From Plesiomonas sp051652165 (lineage in GTDB: Bacteria; Pseudomonadota; Gammaproteobacteria; Enterobacterales; CAMTGL01), in assembly GCF_051652165.1 (NCBI RefSeq), contig NZ_JBOFTR010000005.1, positions 1 through 59,984 on the forward strand: 59,984 nucleotides of DNA. The letters are read 5' to 3'. A program made the position numbers and the translations under genes. Within the stretch, counting starts at the first letter, position 1; each line of letters starts with the position of its first letter. The notes below the pieces were generated by a model. That model searched no databases. It had not been told where the DNA came from and worked only from the letters and a program-made list of their open reading frames with translations. Positions 42,786 through 52,034 of this stretch are shown here, one piece after another.

Positions 42786-45700
42786 ATGTCGAATAAGAAC
42801 TTCCTCACTCCCGCACTCAATTTGAGTGCGCTGAGTGTCGCTTGCATGATGGCATTTTCAGCGCAAGCCGCTACGGTAGACTGTACCGGATTACCTACAT
42901 GGAATAGCACCAGTGCCTATGGTGGTGCGAGCAAAGTACAACTGCAAAATAAAGCCTATCAGGCAAACTGGTGGAACCAAAACATGTCACCGGATAAGTA
43001 TTCCAATGCTTATCAAGAGTGGAAACTGCTTGGTGATTGCGCCACCACCGCCCCTGTTGTCAATACGCCACCGAGTGTTAGCCTGACCGCTCCGGCCAAT
43101 AACGCCAGTGTAAAAGTCGGCGATACCGTCACACTCAGCGCAACAGCCAGTGATAAAGACGGTACAGTTGCCAAAGTTGAGTTTTATATTGATGGCGTAA
43201 AAACCGCTACCAGCACTGCAGCCCCGTATAGCTATGCTTGGGTGGCCACCGCCGGTACGCATACATTATTGGCTAAAGCCTATGATGATAAAGGTGCAAC
43301 CACTGACAGCAGCGTCAGCATTACCGCAACAGCGACCACACCACCAGTCACCAGTAACCAAGCGCCGACAATCACCCTTGATACACCTGCCAGCGCATCA
43401 GCAGGCCAAAGCGTGACCCTAACGGCCACAGCAAAAGATAGCGATGGCAGTGTTGCCAAAGTGGAGTTTTTTGTCGATAACGTTTCTGTCGGCAGCAGCA
43501 CCAGCGCACCTTATCAAGCCGTTTGGAAAACCACTGATGGCTCGCATATCCTTGTTGCAAAAGCCACCGATGATAAAGGCGCGGTGAGCACATCAAGCAG
43601 CATAACGTTTGTTGTTGGCACAACTGCTGGCACATCACAAGATCAGTGCCGCCCAGAGGGTTTATATAAAACCCCAGGTGTCGCCGTGCCTTATTGTACT
43701 GTGTACGATAAAGAGGGCCGTGAAGTGATGGGAGCTGACCACCCACGCCGTATCATTGGCTATTTCACCTCATGGCGCACCGGTGGCAATGGCCAACCGG
43801 CTTATCTGGCCAAAGATATTCCGTGGGATAAAATCACTCACATTAACTATGCCTTTGCGCATATCGGCCCAGACTTTAAAGTGTCAGTGGGCAATGAAGC
43901 TGATCCGGCCAACGCTGCAACTGGTCTGCAATGGCCGGGCGTGGCAGGGGCAGATATGGACCCGAGCCTGCCTTACAAAGGCCACTTCAACCTGCTGAAT
44001 AAATTCAAAAAGCAGTATCCGAATGTCAAAACACTGATCTCTATCGGTGGCTGGGCAGAAACCGGTGGCTATTTTGATGACAACGGTAAGCGTGTTGCCT
44101 CCGGTGGTTTCTACACCATGACCACCAACCCTGACGGCAGCACCAATACCGCAGCCATTCAGACCTTTGCTAAATCAGCGGTCGATTTTATCCGTAAATA
44201 CGGTTTTAACGGCGTTGATATCGATTACGAATATGCCACATCCATGACAGGTGCCGGTAATCCAGATGACTTTGCCGTCTCTGATAAACTGCGCCCATAC
44301 CTGATGAAGTCTTATTCTGTCTTGATGAAAACCCTGCGCGAAGAGCTCGATAAAGCCGGTGCTGCTGATAAAAAGCACTACATGCTGACCGTTGCCGCGC
44401 CATCATCGGGCTATATGCTACGGGGTATGGAGACCTATCAGGTTACTCAATATCTCGATTACATCAACGTGATGTCTTATGACTTGCATGGCTCATGGAA
44501 CAACTACGTTGGCCACAATGCCGCGCTGTATGATACCGGTAAAGATGGTGAACTGGCCGCATGGAACATGTATGGCACAGCACAATACGGTGGCTTAGGC
44601 TATCTGAATACTGACTGGGCAGCACACTACTTCCGCGGCTCAATGCCAGCAGGCCGTATTAACATCGGTGTACCTTACTATACCCGTGGATGGCAAAACG
44701 TAACCGGCGGTGATAACGGTTTGTGGGGTAGTGCTGCCCTGCCAAACCAATCTCAGTGCCCATCAGGGACTGGCGGCGATCCGAAAAATCAGTGTGGTAA
44801 CGGTGCTGTGGGTATCGATAACCTCTGGTACGATGTGGATGTTAAAGGCAAAGAGATGGCCGGTGGCGGCAACCCAATGTGGCATGCCATGAACCTTGAG
44901 AAAGGGATATTGCCAAGCTATATCCAATCATACGGTTTAGATCCAGCCAATGATCCGCAAGACAAACTGACCGGTAAATATGTGCGTTACTATGACAGCG
45001 TAGCAGTTGCGCCGTGGTTGTGGAACGCCGATAAGAAAGTCTTTATCTCTACCGAAGATGAGCAATCAATCAAAACCAAAGCGGGCTATGTGGCCAACCA
45101 AGGTTTGGGTGGGGTAATGATCTGGGAGATGGCCGGTGACTATGCATGGTATCCGAACCGTAACGGGGGTGAGTATTACATCGGTAATACCATGACCAAT
45201 GCACTGTACGATACACTGAAAAATGCCCCAGCCTATGGCAATAAACTTGCTGATCGCGCGATGCCAGCAAAAGCGGTAGATATCGCCGTCACCATTGATG
45301 GCTTTAAAGTGGGTGATCAAAACTACCCAATCAACCCGAAAGTTCACTTTAAAAACAACACCAGTAGCGATATTCCAGGCGGTACAGAGTTCCAGTTTGA
45401 TATTCCAACTTCAGCACCGGCTAACGCCGCTGACCAATCAGGTGCAGGGCTGAAAGTGATTCAAACGGGCCACACGGGTAATAACATCGGCGGTCTGAAA
45501 GGTAATTTCCACCGTGTGGCATTTACCTTGCCAAATTGGAAAACACTGGCCAAAGGTGAGACTTATGATCTAGATCTGGTCTACTACCTGCCAATTTCAG
45601 GCCCTGCTAACTATACGGTAAAAATTAGCGGTACTGAGTATGCCTTTAGTGGTGAATACCCTAGCCTGCCGTTAGCTGACTTGAGCAGCACAGGCGGTGC

Positions 45701-45926
45701 GACCGGTGGTGGCAGCACTGGAGGAACGGGCGGTGCGGTATCTGATAGCTGCACCAGCAAAAATATTGATGCCAGCAAAGTCAAAGTGTATCCAAACTGG
45801 ACACAAAATGGTTTTGCAACCGGTGGTGACCAAATGGCGAATCTGAACAAGGTGTATAAAGCCAACTGGTGGACAAACTCGGTTCCGGGCAGTGACACTA
45901 GCTGGACCTTTGTATGTAGCTATTAA
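42786..45926 (+). CDS. Secreted multidomain GH18 chitinase
   Basis: This enzyme should cleave beta-1,4 bonds in extracellular chitin. From ATG 42786 it is 1046 residues with a Sec signal (cleavage after FSAQA, residue 28). Then follow a CBM5/12-type chitin-binding module (about 31-83, AYQANWW), two Ig-like domains (about 90-180 and 187-280), the GH18 barrel from about 320 with the DxDxE motif NGVDIDYEY (catalytic Glu 482), a beta-domain (about 825-965), a Gly/Thr linker and a second CBM5/12 (about 985-1046, VYKANWW). The frame is open 99 bases further upstream, but that part has no signal-peptide character. No ribosome site is ideal. It ends before a terminator and is monocistronic. Confidence 0.95.
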   Translation: MSNKNFLTPALNLSALSVACMMAFSAQAATVDCTGLPTWNSTSAYGGASKVQLQNKAYQANWWNQNMSPDKYSNAYQEWKLLGDCATTAPVVNTPPSVSLTAPANNASVKVGDTVTLSATASDKDGTVAKVEFYIDGVKTATSTAAPYSYAWVATAGTHTLLAKAYDDKGATTDSSVSITATATTPPVTSNQAPTITLDTPASASAGQSVTLTATAKDSDGSVAKVEFFVDNVSVGSSTSAPYQAVWKTTDGSHILVAKATDDKGAVSTSSSITFVVGTTAGTSQDQCRPEGLYKTPGVAVPYCTVYDKEGREVMGADHPRRIIGYFTSWRTGGNGQPAYLAKDIPWDKITHINYAFAHIGPDFKVSVGNEADPANAATGLQWPGVAGADMDPSLPYKGHFNLLNKFKKQYPNVKTLISIGGWAETGGYFDDNGKRVASGGFYTMTTNPDGSTNTAAIQTFAKSAVDFIRKYGFNGVDIDYEYATSMTGAGNPDDFAVSDKLRPYLMKSYSVLMKTLREELDKAGAADKKHYMLTVAAPSSGYMLRGMETYQVTQYLDYINVMSYDLHGSWNNYVGHNAALYDTGKDGELAAWNMYGTAQYGGLGYLNTDWAAHYFRGSMPAGRINIGVPYYTRGWQNVTGGDNGLWGSAALPNQSQCPSGTGGDPKNQCGNGAVGIDNLWYDVDVKGKEMAGGGNPMWHAMNLEKGILPSYIQSYGLDPANDPQDKLTGKYVRYYDSVAVAPWLWNADKKVFISTEDEQSIKTKAGYVANQGLGGVMIWEMAGDYAWYPNRNGGEYYIGNTMTNALYDTLKNAPAYGNKLADRAMPAKAVDIAVTIDGFKVGDQNYPINPKVHFKNNTSSDIPGGTEFQFDIPTSAPANAADQSGAGLKVIQTGHTGNNIGGLKGNFHRVAFTLPNWKTLAKGETYDLDLVYYLPISGPANYTVKISGTEYAFSGEYPSLPLADLSSTGGATGGGSTGGTGGAVSDSCTSKNIDASKVKVYPNWTQNGFATGGDQMANLNKVYKANWWTNSVPGSDTSWTFVCSY

Positions 45927-46047
45927 TTAATAGATAGCACGTTTAATTAATGGATAACACGTTGATTTGATATCAATCACCATGATAACAATCGTATTAA
46001 TACGAACCGCGTAAATAGTCATTCCATGACTTTCAAGTTCGTTGAAA

Positions 46048-46080
46048 TAAAAAAGGCATCTGTAAAGATGCCTTTTCTTT
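46048..46080. terminator. Bidirectional terminator between chitinase and murP
   Basis: AAAAGGCATC and GATGCCTTTT (stem of 9-10 bp, loop about 7) with A- and T-tracts on both sides, between convergent genes. Confidence 0.88.
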
Positions 46081-46174
46081 TACTCTTTTCGTTCTGCTTG
46101 TGCTTTGGCTGTTTATCCCACCCACGTATTTTGCTTTGCTTTTATTGCGCAGCAATACAGCAGTTCCCTATTTA

Positions 46175-47539
46175 TTACTCTTTTGGGTCTTCAAACCCAA
46201 GCAGCAGAGTAAAGAGGAAGCCGGCCAATACCGTTACTGCCATTCCTGCAAAATAGAGCAGAACTTTACCCGGTACAATGGTTACTGCCAGCGGCACGCC
46301 GGATAATCCAAAGGTAATCACGGTAGAGACTTTCCAGTAACAGACCAGCGCACCACCGATTGCCCCGCCCAGACATGCTGCAATAAACGGGCGACCAAGC
46401 GGCAGAGTAACACCAAAAATCAACGGTTCGCCAATCCCCAAGATCCCGACCGGCAATGCGCCTTTGGTCATGGTTTTTAAGCGGGTATTTTTGGTTTTTA
46501 TCAGTACTGCAATCGCCGCACCCACCTGCCCCATGCCCGCCATAGCAAGAATTGGCAGCAGAGGGTTAGAGCCATATTTTTGCAGCAACTCAACATGAAT
46601 CGGCACAAGACCCTGATGTAACCCTGAAAGAACCAGCGGCAGGAATGTACCCGATAAAATAGCACCAACCAGTAAACCACCTTTATCAATGGCAAGGCTT
46701 GCACCGTGGGCAATCAGGTCTGAAATATAACCGCCCAACGGTTGCAGCAGGACTATCGCCAGACTTGCCGTAATTAACGTAGTCAGTAATGGGTTAAGTA
46801 TCAGCTCTAATGATTCCGGCAGCCGCTGGCGCAGTTGTTTTTCCACCCAGCACATAAAAGCAACCACCAGCAGCACGGCAATAACACCGCCGCGCCCCGG
46901 TTGCAGATGCTCACCAAACAGTTCAACTTGAGCCAGACCTGGGTGGGTTAAAATCCCCGCCATTACCCCGCCCATGGCCATTGAGCCGCCGAATACCCGC
47001 GCAGCATTGACACCGACCAAGATACTCATAATGGAGAAAACGGCATTACCAAAAATACCGAGTAGCGCCAGAATATTCGGGTATTGCTCAATCAGATTAC
47101 CGGCAATATCAGGGCGCTTAAGCACGTTGATAATACCGAGGATCATCCCTGAGGCAATAAAGGCCGGAATAATCGGGATAAACACATTCCCCAGCATTTT
47201 CAGCGCGCCGCTCATCGGGGCTTTGTATTTCTCTTTGGCGGCATTTTTATTGCTGCTTACCGTATCAGTAGGGGCTTGCGCAGGGGCACCGGTTAGCAAG
47301 GCTTTCATCGCATCAACCACTTTCGCTGCCGCACCCGGCCCGATAATAAATTGATGCTGCTCACCTTGTTTGAGATAACCTTTCACTCCTGGCAGCATTT
47401 TCAGTGCTGCAACATCTAGCACCGAATCATCGTGAACTTCAATCCGAACCCGTGTCATGCAGTTTTCTAATTTACTGATATTGGCCTCACCGCCAATACC
47501 CGCCAGCAGTTGTGCTGCCAGTGAAGAGAGATTACTCAT
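46175..47539 (-). CDS. murP: PTS N-acetylmuramic acid-specific EIIBC component
   Basis: MurP imports and phosphorylates N-acetylmuramic acid. The 454-residue protein has an N-terminal EIIB domain with the phosphorylated Cys in KLENCMTRVRIEV (about residue 27) and GVKGYLKQGEQHQFIIGPG, a linker, and a ten-helix EIIC domain (FIPIIPAFIASGMILGIINVL; GFVTE-type position held by ILGIGEPLIFGVTLPLGRPF). There is no fused EIIA, so a glucose-type EIIA must act in trans, as in E. coli. AGGA lies 7 bases before the ATG. It lies 24 bases after murQ in the same operon. Substrate choice rests on this link to murQ and murR. Confidence 0.93.
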   Translation of the reverse strand: MSNLSSLAAQLLAGIGGEANISKLENCMTRVRIEVHDDSVLDVAALKMLPGVKGYLKQGEQHQFIIGPGAAAKVVDAMKALLTGAPAQAPTDTVSSNKNAAKEKYKAPMSGALKMLGNVFIPIIPAFIASGMILGIINVLKRPDIAGNLIEQYPNILALLGIFGNAVFSIMSILVGVNAARVFGGSMAMGGVMAGILTHPGLAQVELFGEHLQPGRGGVIAVLLVVAFMCWVEKQLRQRLPESLELILNPLLTTLITASLAIVLLQPLGGYISDLIAHGASLAIDKGGLLVGAILSGTFLPLVLSGLHQGLVPIHVELLQKYGSNPLLPILAMAGMGQVGAAIAVLIKTKNTRLKTMTKGALPVGILGIGEPLIFGVTLPLGRPFIAACLGGAIGGALVCYWKVSTVITFGLSGVPLAVTIVPGKVLLYFAGMAVTVLAGFLFTLLLGFEDPKE

Positions 47540-47563
47540 AGTGTCATCCTGCCTATCTTGTTA

Positions 47564-48454
47564 TTATTTTAACGCTTGGCGCAAGTATCCGTGGGTCTGC
47601 TGTAAACGGGCGATAGCCGCTTCAGCACTCAGCCCGGTCAGGTGCATTAAAATGGCCGGCTTCACTTCATTCTCAGTTTGCTGCAATAACGCCTCGGCCT
47701 CGGTACGGGTTGCACCAGACGCTTCCATCACAATACGGCAGGCTCTATCCACCAATTTTTCATTTGTGGCTTTCACATCCACCATCAGGTTTTGATAGGC
47801 TTTACCCAACTTGACCATGGCGCCAGTCGTCAGCATATTCAGCACTAGCTTTTGTGCGGTACCGGCTTTCATGCGGGTTGAACCCGTCAATGCTTCTGGA
47901 CCCACAACCGGCGAAATTGCGATATCAGCGGCATCTGCAATCAGCGAATCAGGGTTGCATGAGACCGCAGCGGTGGTGCAACCAGTAGCGCGTGCATAAG
48001 CTAACCCACCCAGTACATACGGGGTTCGGCCTGAAGCAGCAATGCCGACTACCACATCTTTTGCTGTCAGTTGTAAATTGCGCAGGTCATCAGCGCCCAG
48101 TTGCGCGTCATCTTCTGCTCCTTCAACCGCTTTGAGAATGGCGCTTTCGCCCCCCGCAATCAGGCCAATCACCATACCGTGCGGTACGCCATAGGTTGGT
48201 GGGCACTCAGAGGCATCAAGGATCCCCAAACGGCCACTGGTACCGGCCCCCATATAAATCAGGCGGCCGCCCTGCTGAAATGCCGCAGTAATCACATCAA
48301 CAGCACGGGCAATAGCTGGCAGCTCTTGTTTTACCGCCAAAGGCACACGCTGATCTTCTTCATTGAAACGCTGTAACATCTCAACCGTTGGCAGAGTATC
48401 TAAATCCATTGTATTGCTGTTACGGCTTTCTGAGACTAAACGACCTAGATTCAT
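47564..48454 (-). CDS. murQ: N-acetylmuramic acid 6-phosphate etherase
   Basis: MurQ removes the lactyl ether from MurNAc-6-P to give GlcNAc-6-P and D-lactate. The 296-residue SIS-domain protein (E. coli 298) starts MNLGRLVSESRNSNTMDLDTL at ATG 48454; an earlier TTG is unlikely. Typical segments are RLIYMGAGTSGRLGILDASECPPTYG (SIS phosphate site), IAGGESAILKAVEGAEDDAQLG, GIAASGRTPYVLGGLAYA, and GSTRMKAGTAQKLVLNMLTTGAM. It leads murQP and is divergent from murR across the operator region. Confidence 0.97.
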   Translation of the reverse strand: MNLGRLVSESRNSNTMDLDTLPTVEMLQRFNEEDQRVPLAVKQELPAIARAVDVITAAFQQGGRLIYMGAGTSGRLGILDASECPPTYGVPHGMVIGLIAGGESAILKAVEGAEDDAQLGADDLRNLQLTAKDVVVGIAASGRTPYVLGGLAYARATGCTTAAVSCNPDSLIADAADIAISPVVGPEALTGSTRMKAGTAQKLVLNMLTTGAMVKLGKAYQNLMVDVKATNEKLVDRACRIVMEASGATRTEAEALLQQTENEVKPAILMHLTGLSAEAAIARLQQTHGYLRQALK

Positions 48455-48497
48455 ATGTGACTCGCTTAAATATTTAATTACTTCGTTAAACAAATAA

Positions 48498-48536
48498 TGG
48501 AATAATATATTCCAAGAAACAAATTATTGTTGGAAT
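48498..48536. promoter_or_regulatory. Predicted MurR operator between murQ and murR
   Basis: TGGAAT-AATAT-ATTCCA (48498-48514) is a perfect palindrome. A third half, TTGGAAT at 48530-48536, faces ATTCCAA (48509-48515) across 14 bases. Thus GGAATAAT-type halves occur three times in 39 bases in the gap between divergent genes, where a dimeric or tetrameric RpiR-type repressor would act. Confidence 0.72.
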
Positions 48537-48732
48537 AATGAGCGTTTAATCACAAACTATCTGTCGCCAGATCAAACAGATAAAATAAAAAGCATAAAAA
48601 TCATTATGTTATAGGATGCAGAGCATATCAGTGTTTATCTATGCCAGAACCTCTGCCAACGTAATAACGGCTTTTCTCATTTTCTGGTACAAGGTATAAA
48701 AGTACCGAGCGGATAAAAATAAGGACCTTTGG

Positions 48733-49584
48733 ATGAGCTGCCTGCTAAAACTGCAACAACTGTTGAATACGCTGTCGCATAGCGAGCAAAAACTGGCACT
48801 TTTTCTGCAAAGTCATCCAGATAAAGCGCGGGATATGTCTTCACAAGCACTGGCTAAAGCTGCAAATGTCAGCCAATCAAGTGTCGTTAAGTTTGCCCAA
48901 AAATTGGGCTACCGTGGATTTACCGAACTGCGTTTAGCACTGGGAGAAGCGGTGGTACTGCAACAGCAGCAGAGTCACGGTGTTACACTTCATCACCAAA
49001 TCCGCAGTGATGACACGCTACCGATTGTAGGCGAAAAGCTGATTGCCGAAAGTATTCGTACACTGCAAGCCACATTACAGCTAAACCCCGAATTGGCGCT
49101 GGATCATGCAGTAAATATGTTGACTGGCGCTAAACGGATTTTACTGTGTGGTATTGGCTCATCGGCGCTGGTGGCAAAAGATTTCAGCTATAAATTACTG
49201 AAAATTGGCATAACTGCGCTAACAGAAACCGATCCCCACGTGCAACTGACCATTGCTCAAACCTTGTCACCCGACGATTTGCTGTTGGCGATCTCTTTTT
49301 CTGGTAGCCGACGTGAAGTCAATGGTGTAGTCCAAGAGGCGCTTAAACAAGGCACTCCGGTACTAGCACTCACCGGCTACCAACCTAATGCGCTACACCC
49401 GCTGGCCACACACTGCCTGTATACCGTTGCGGATGAAGTGGCAGTGCGCAGTTCGGCCATGTTTTCACGTACCGCACAACTGGCCATGACCGATCTGCTG
49501 TTTATGGGGCTAGTACAGCGTGATGTGGGCAATGCACGCCACCGGATTTTATACAGTGAAGAGCTGGTGAAAAAATTGGTGTGA
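48733..49584 (+). CDS. murR: RpiR-family transcriptional regulator MurR
   Basis: This is a sugar-phosphate-responsive repressor. The 283-residue protein has an N-terminal RpiR helix-turn-helix (LNTLSHSEQKLALFLQSHP; SSQALAKAANVSQSSVVKFAQKLGYRGFTELRLAL) and a C-terminal SIS sensor domain (RILLCGIGSSALVAKDFSYKLLKIG; DLLLAISFSGSRREVNGVVQEALKQG; VRSSAMFSRTAQLAMTDLLFMG). AAGGA lies 7 bases upstream of the ATG. Divergence from murQP, with palindromic sites between, supports MurR; the ligand in E. coli is MurNAc-6-P. Confidence 0.9.
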   Translation: MSCLLKLQQLLNTLSHSEQKLALFLQSHPDKARDMSSQALAKAANVSQSSVVKFAQKLGYRGFTELRLALGEAVVLQQQQSHGVTLHHQIRSDDTLPIVGEKLIAESIRTLQATLQLNPELALDHAVNMLTGAKRILLCGIGSSALVAKDFSYKLLKIGITALTETDPHVQLTIAQTLSPDDLLLAISFSGSRREVNGVVQEALKQGTPVLALTGYQPNALHPLATHCLYTVADEVAVRSSAMFSRTAQLAMTDLLFMGLVQRDVGNARHRILYSEELVKKLV

Positions 49585-49702
49585 TATCTGCAGACAGGTA
49601 TAATTAATGTTTATGTGTATAGTGTAGTCAGCATGATTGAGTCAATCCGGCAGCCAATAAGCACAAAAGTACACCACAAACTTGAAAAATAGCGGAACAA
49701 CT

Positions 49703-49960
49703 ATGGCACTGCTGATAACTGATAAATGCATCAATTGCGATATGTGTGAGCCTGAATGCCCTAACAAAGCTATCGCAATGGGTGAGCTGATTTATGAGAT
49801 AGATCCTAACCTCTGTACTGAATGTGTTGGCCACTATGAAACACCAACTTGTATAAAGGTCTGTCCAATTGATTGTATTATTGTGCACCCTGAACATACT
49901 GAAACAAATGAACAGTTATGGGAAAAATTTACGCTACTACACCACGCTGATAAACTATAA
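49703..49960 (+). CDS. yfhL: YfhL-type 4Fe-4S dicluster ferredoxin
   Basis: This is an 85-residue low-potential ferredoxin. It starts MALLITDKC at ATG 49703 (GGA 8 bases upstream; a TTG 21 bases earlier is less likely). Eight cysteines form two cluster sites: CINCDMCEPECP and CTECVGHYETPTCIKVCP, the second with the family's six-residue-longer loop between the second and third cysteine (CX2CX8CX3C). The C-terminal tail (HTETNEQLWEKFTLLHHA) matches the YfhL/Allochromatium type. In E. coli yfhL follows acpS; here it stands alone between murR and yfiF and ends before a terminator. Confidence 0.93.
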   Translation: MALLITDKCINCDMCEPECPNKAIAMGELIYEIDPNLCTECVGHYETPTCIKVCPIDCIIVHPEHTETNEQLWEKFTLLHHADKL

Positions 49961-50039
49961 TAATAAATAAAAAAATCAGTACGTTATCAGCTTTTCCACT
50001 ACACTGTCATATATAACACATGTGCTATGAGAAAGATAA

Positions 50040-50071
50040 AAAAAGCGGGCATAATCTGCCCGCTTTTTATT
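50040..50071. terminator. Bidirectional terminator between yfhL and yfiF
   Basis: AAAAAGCGGGCA and TGCCCGCTTTTT form an uninterrupted stem around a 5-base loop, with A/T tracts on both sides between convergent genes. Confidence 0.93.
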
Positions 50072-50106
50072 TTATCTGCATATCATCAGCGTATATCGCC
50101 AATATA

Positions 50107-51798
50107 TCAGGCTTTCGCTTTTACGCCATGCTGACGCCACCACTCGGCCAGCAACACGCCAGTCGCAACTGAAACGTTCAGGCTTTCAACATGGCCAGTA
50201 CCCGGAATGGATAATGCCAGATCACCTTGCGCCTGAGTATCAGCACTGATACCTGAACGCTCCTCACCAAAGACAATCACCACTTTAGCCGGCAACTCAG
50301 TGCTAAACACTGACTGCCCTTGGTGGCTTGAGGTTGTCACAATGGTATAACCGGCGCGACGCAACTGATCCAAACCCGCAGCAAAATCTTCGGTATTGAT
50401 TGGTTGCAGGTATTCAGCGCCGCCTTCAGCAGTACGTACTGCCGCACCAGATTCCAGCATACCGGCATTGCGCATAACAACACCATCAACACCAAAGTGT
50501 GCGCAAGAGCGCATGATACCGCCCAGATTGTGTGGATTACCCACATCTTCAAGTGCCAATAGGCAATCTGATTCACGCGGCTGTACCAAATAATCAGTCA
50601 GGCTCAGTGGCTCACGCTTTTTAATCAGCAGACACACTCCACCATGATGATCACTTCCCGCAACCTTGTTCAGCTCTTGATCATCAACCAGATGATAGGC
50701 TTTACGGTTTTGTGCCATCCAGCGCAGTGTATCGCTAAAACGTGTGGTGGCCTGCTGGGTAAACCAGCCGCGCACGATAGCTTCAGGGCGTTTTGCAAAT
50801 AGCATCTGGCAAGCATTTTCACCGTAGATACGGGTCTCTTCCGCACGCTGACGACGAATTTGCTCCATATCGATATCGTTGTGCATCGGGATGCCAGACA
50901 GATCAAGATCAATACCAAAATCGCTTGGTACTGTACGGAACTCGGTCTCTGTTGCTGCCGCTTCGCGCTTGAGGCTCAGTGTTTTATCACCACGCGGACG
51001 TGATTCACGTACTGGGCGAGCACTCTGCTCTTGGCGCACGAAACGAACCTGACCATCAGCTCCCTCTTCACGGTTAAAGCGTGGCTTTTCGCTGCTGCGT
51101 GCCGAATCATTGGAGCGAGCCTGACGATCATGCTGGCTACCACGCTCAAAACGCGGCTTATCACCGGCATACGGCTTACGCTCGCTATCACGCTCAGTGC
51201 GTGGGCGATCGCTACGACGATCATCGTTGAAACGCGGTTTATCACCGGCATACGGCTTACGCTCGCCATCACGCTCGGTGCGCGGGCGATCGCTACGACG
51301 ATCATCGTTGAAACGCGGTTTGCGGTCACCGTCGCGCTCAAATCGTGGTTTGTCACCGGCGTATGGCTTGCGGTCGCCGTCGCGCTCAAATCGTGGTTTG
51401 TCACCGGCGTATGGCTTGCGGTCGCCGTCGCGCTCAAAGCGTGGTTTGTCACCGGCGTATGGTTTGCGGTCACCGTCGCGCTCAAAGCGTGGTTTGTCAC
51501 CGGCGTATGGCTTGCGGTCACCGTCGCGCTCAAAGCGTGGTTTGTCTCCGGCATATGGCTTGCGGTCACCGTCACGCTCAAAGCGTGGTTTGTCACCGGC
51601 GTATGGCTTGCGGTCAGCATACGGCTTACGATCACCGTCATTGCGCGGACGATCATTACGGCGATCATCATTAAAACGTGGCTTACGCTCGCCATCACGT
51701 TCAAAGCGAGGTTTATCAGTTTGCGATCCACGGTTACCGTACGGGTTTTCGTAACCTGAATCATTTGGGTTTGAACGCGGTTTGCGATCGTCAGTCAT
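50107..51798 (-). CDS. yfiF: SPOUT RNA methyltransferase YfiF with a long repeat-rich N-terminal extension
   Basis: This is a putative 2'-O-ribose RNA methyltransferase of the TrmH/SpoU class. The 563-residue protein is far longer than E. coli YfiF (about 345). Residues 1 to about 300 are a disordered, Arg/Asp/Lys-rich region including six 16-residue repeats (KPYAGDKPRFERDGDR, residues 64-159) and two 27-residue repeats (160-213). A substrate-binding domain (about 315-395) and a SPOUT domain follow, with motifs NPHNLGGIMRSC, FGEERSGIS and SIPGTGHVESLNVSVATGVLLAEW. GGAG lies 8 bases before the ATG. It is divergent from trxC as in E. coli. The target RNA is unknown. Confidence 0.9.
   Translation of the reverse strand: MTDDRKPRSNPNDSGYENPYGNRGSQTDKPRFERDGERKPRFNDDRRNDRPRNDGDRKPYADRKPYAGDKPRFERDGDRKPYAGDKPRFERDGDRKPYAGDKPRFERDGDRKPYAGDKPRFERDGDRKPYAGDKPRFERDGDRKPYAGDKPRFERDGDRKPRFNDDRRSDRPRTERDGERKPYAGDKPRFNDDRRSDRPRTERDSERKPYAGDKPRFERGSQHDRQARSNDSARSSEKPRFNREEGADGQVRFVRQEQSARPVRESRPRGDKTLSLKREAAATETEFRTVPSDFGIDLDLSGIPMHNDIDMEQIRRQRAEETRIYGENACQMLFAKRPEAIVRGWFTQQATTRFSDTLRWMAQNRKAYHLVDDQELNKVAGSDHHGGVCLLIKKREPLSLTDYLVQPRESDCLLALEDVGNPHNLGGIMRSCAHFGVDGVVMRNAGMLESGAAVRTAEGGAEYLQPINTEDFAAGLDQLRRAGYTIVTTSSHQGQSVFSTELPAKVVIVFGEERSGISADTQAQGDLALSIPGTGHVESLNVSVATGVLLAEWWRQHGVKAKA
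51160..51321 (-). repeat. Two 81-bp coding repeats in yfiF
   Basis: Two adjacent 81-bp units encode 27 residues each (residues 160-186 and 187-213), identical at protein level except one Gly-to-Ser change. They hold a KPRFNDDRRSDRPRTERD core and end in KPYAGD. They join directly to the 48-bp array. Confidence 0.9.
51322..51609 (-). repeat. Six 48-bp coding repeats in yfiF
   Basis: Six tandem 48-bp units encode KPYAGDKPRFERDGDR with identical protein sequence and only scattered synonymous changes. The unit is a multiple of three, so copy number can change without breaking the frame. Confidence 0.95.
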
Positions 51799-52034
51799 CA
51801 GTGCTTCTCCAAAAAATGAGGCCGCGCAGCTTACCGGCCCTTCCCTTTGGCAGCAAGCAACAAATTATTCGGCACAGTGTAGCACCGATCACAGTAAAAG
51901 AGGTTATCTATCCACGTTATTCTCTATCATATTCATAGGTAAAATCATGTCGTCTTTTACGCTATGCTCCCTTATAGTAAGAAAAAACAACTGCATACAA
52001 TATGTGCAACTTATCGCATTTTAATGAGGGAATC

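Noticed and set aside
51031..51759. Long open frames opposite and alongside the yfiF repeats (e.g. 242- and 262-residue frames)
   Set aside because: They exist because the 48- and 81-bp units have no stops in several frames; they have no ribosome site or family resemblance and mirror the yfiF repeats.
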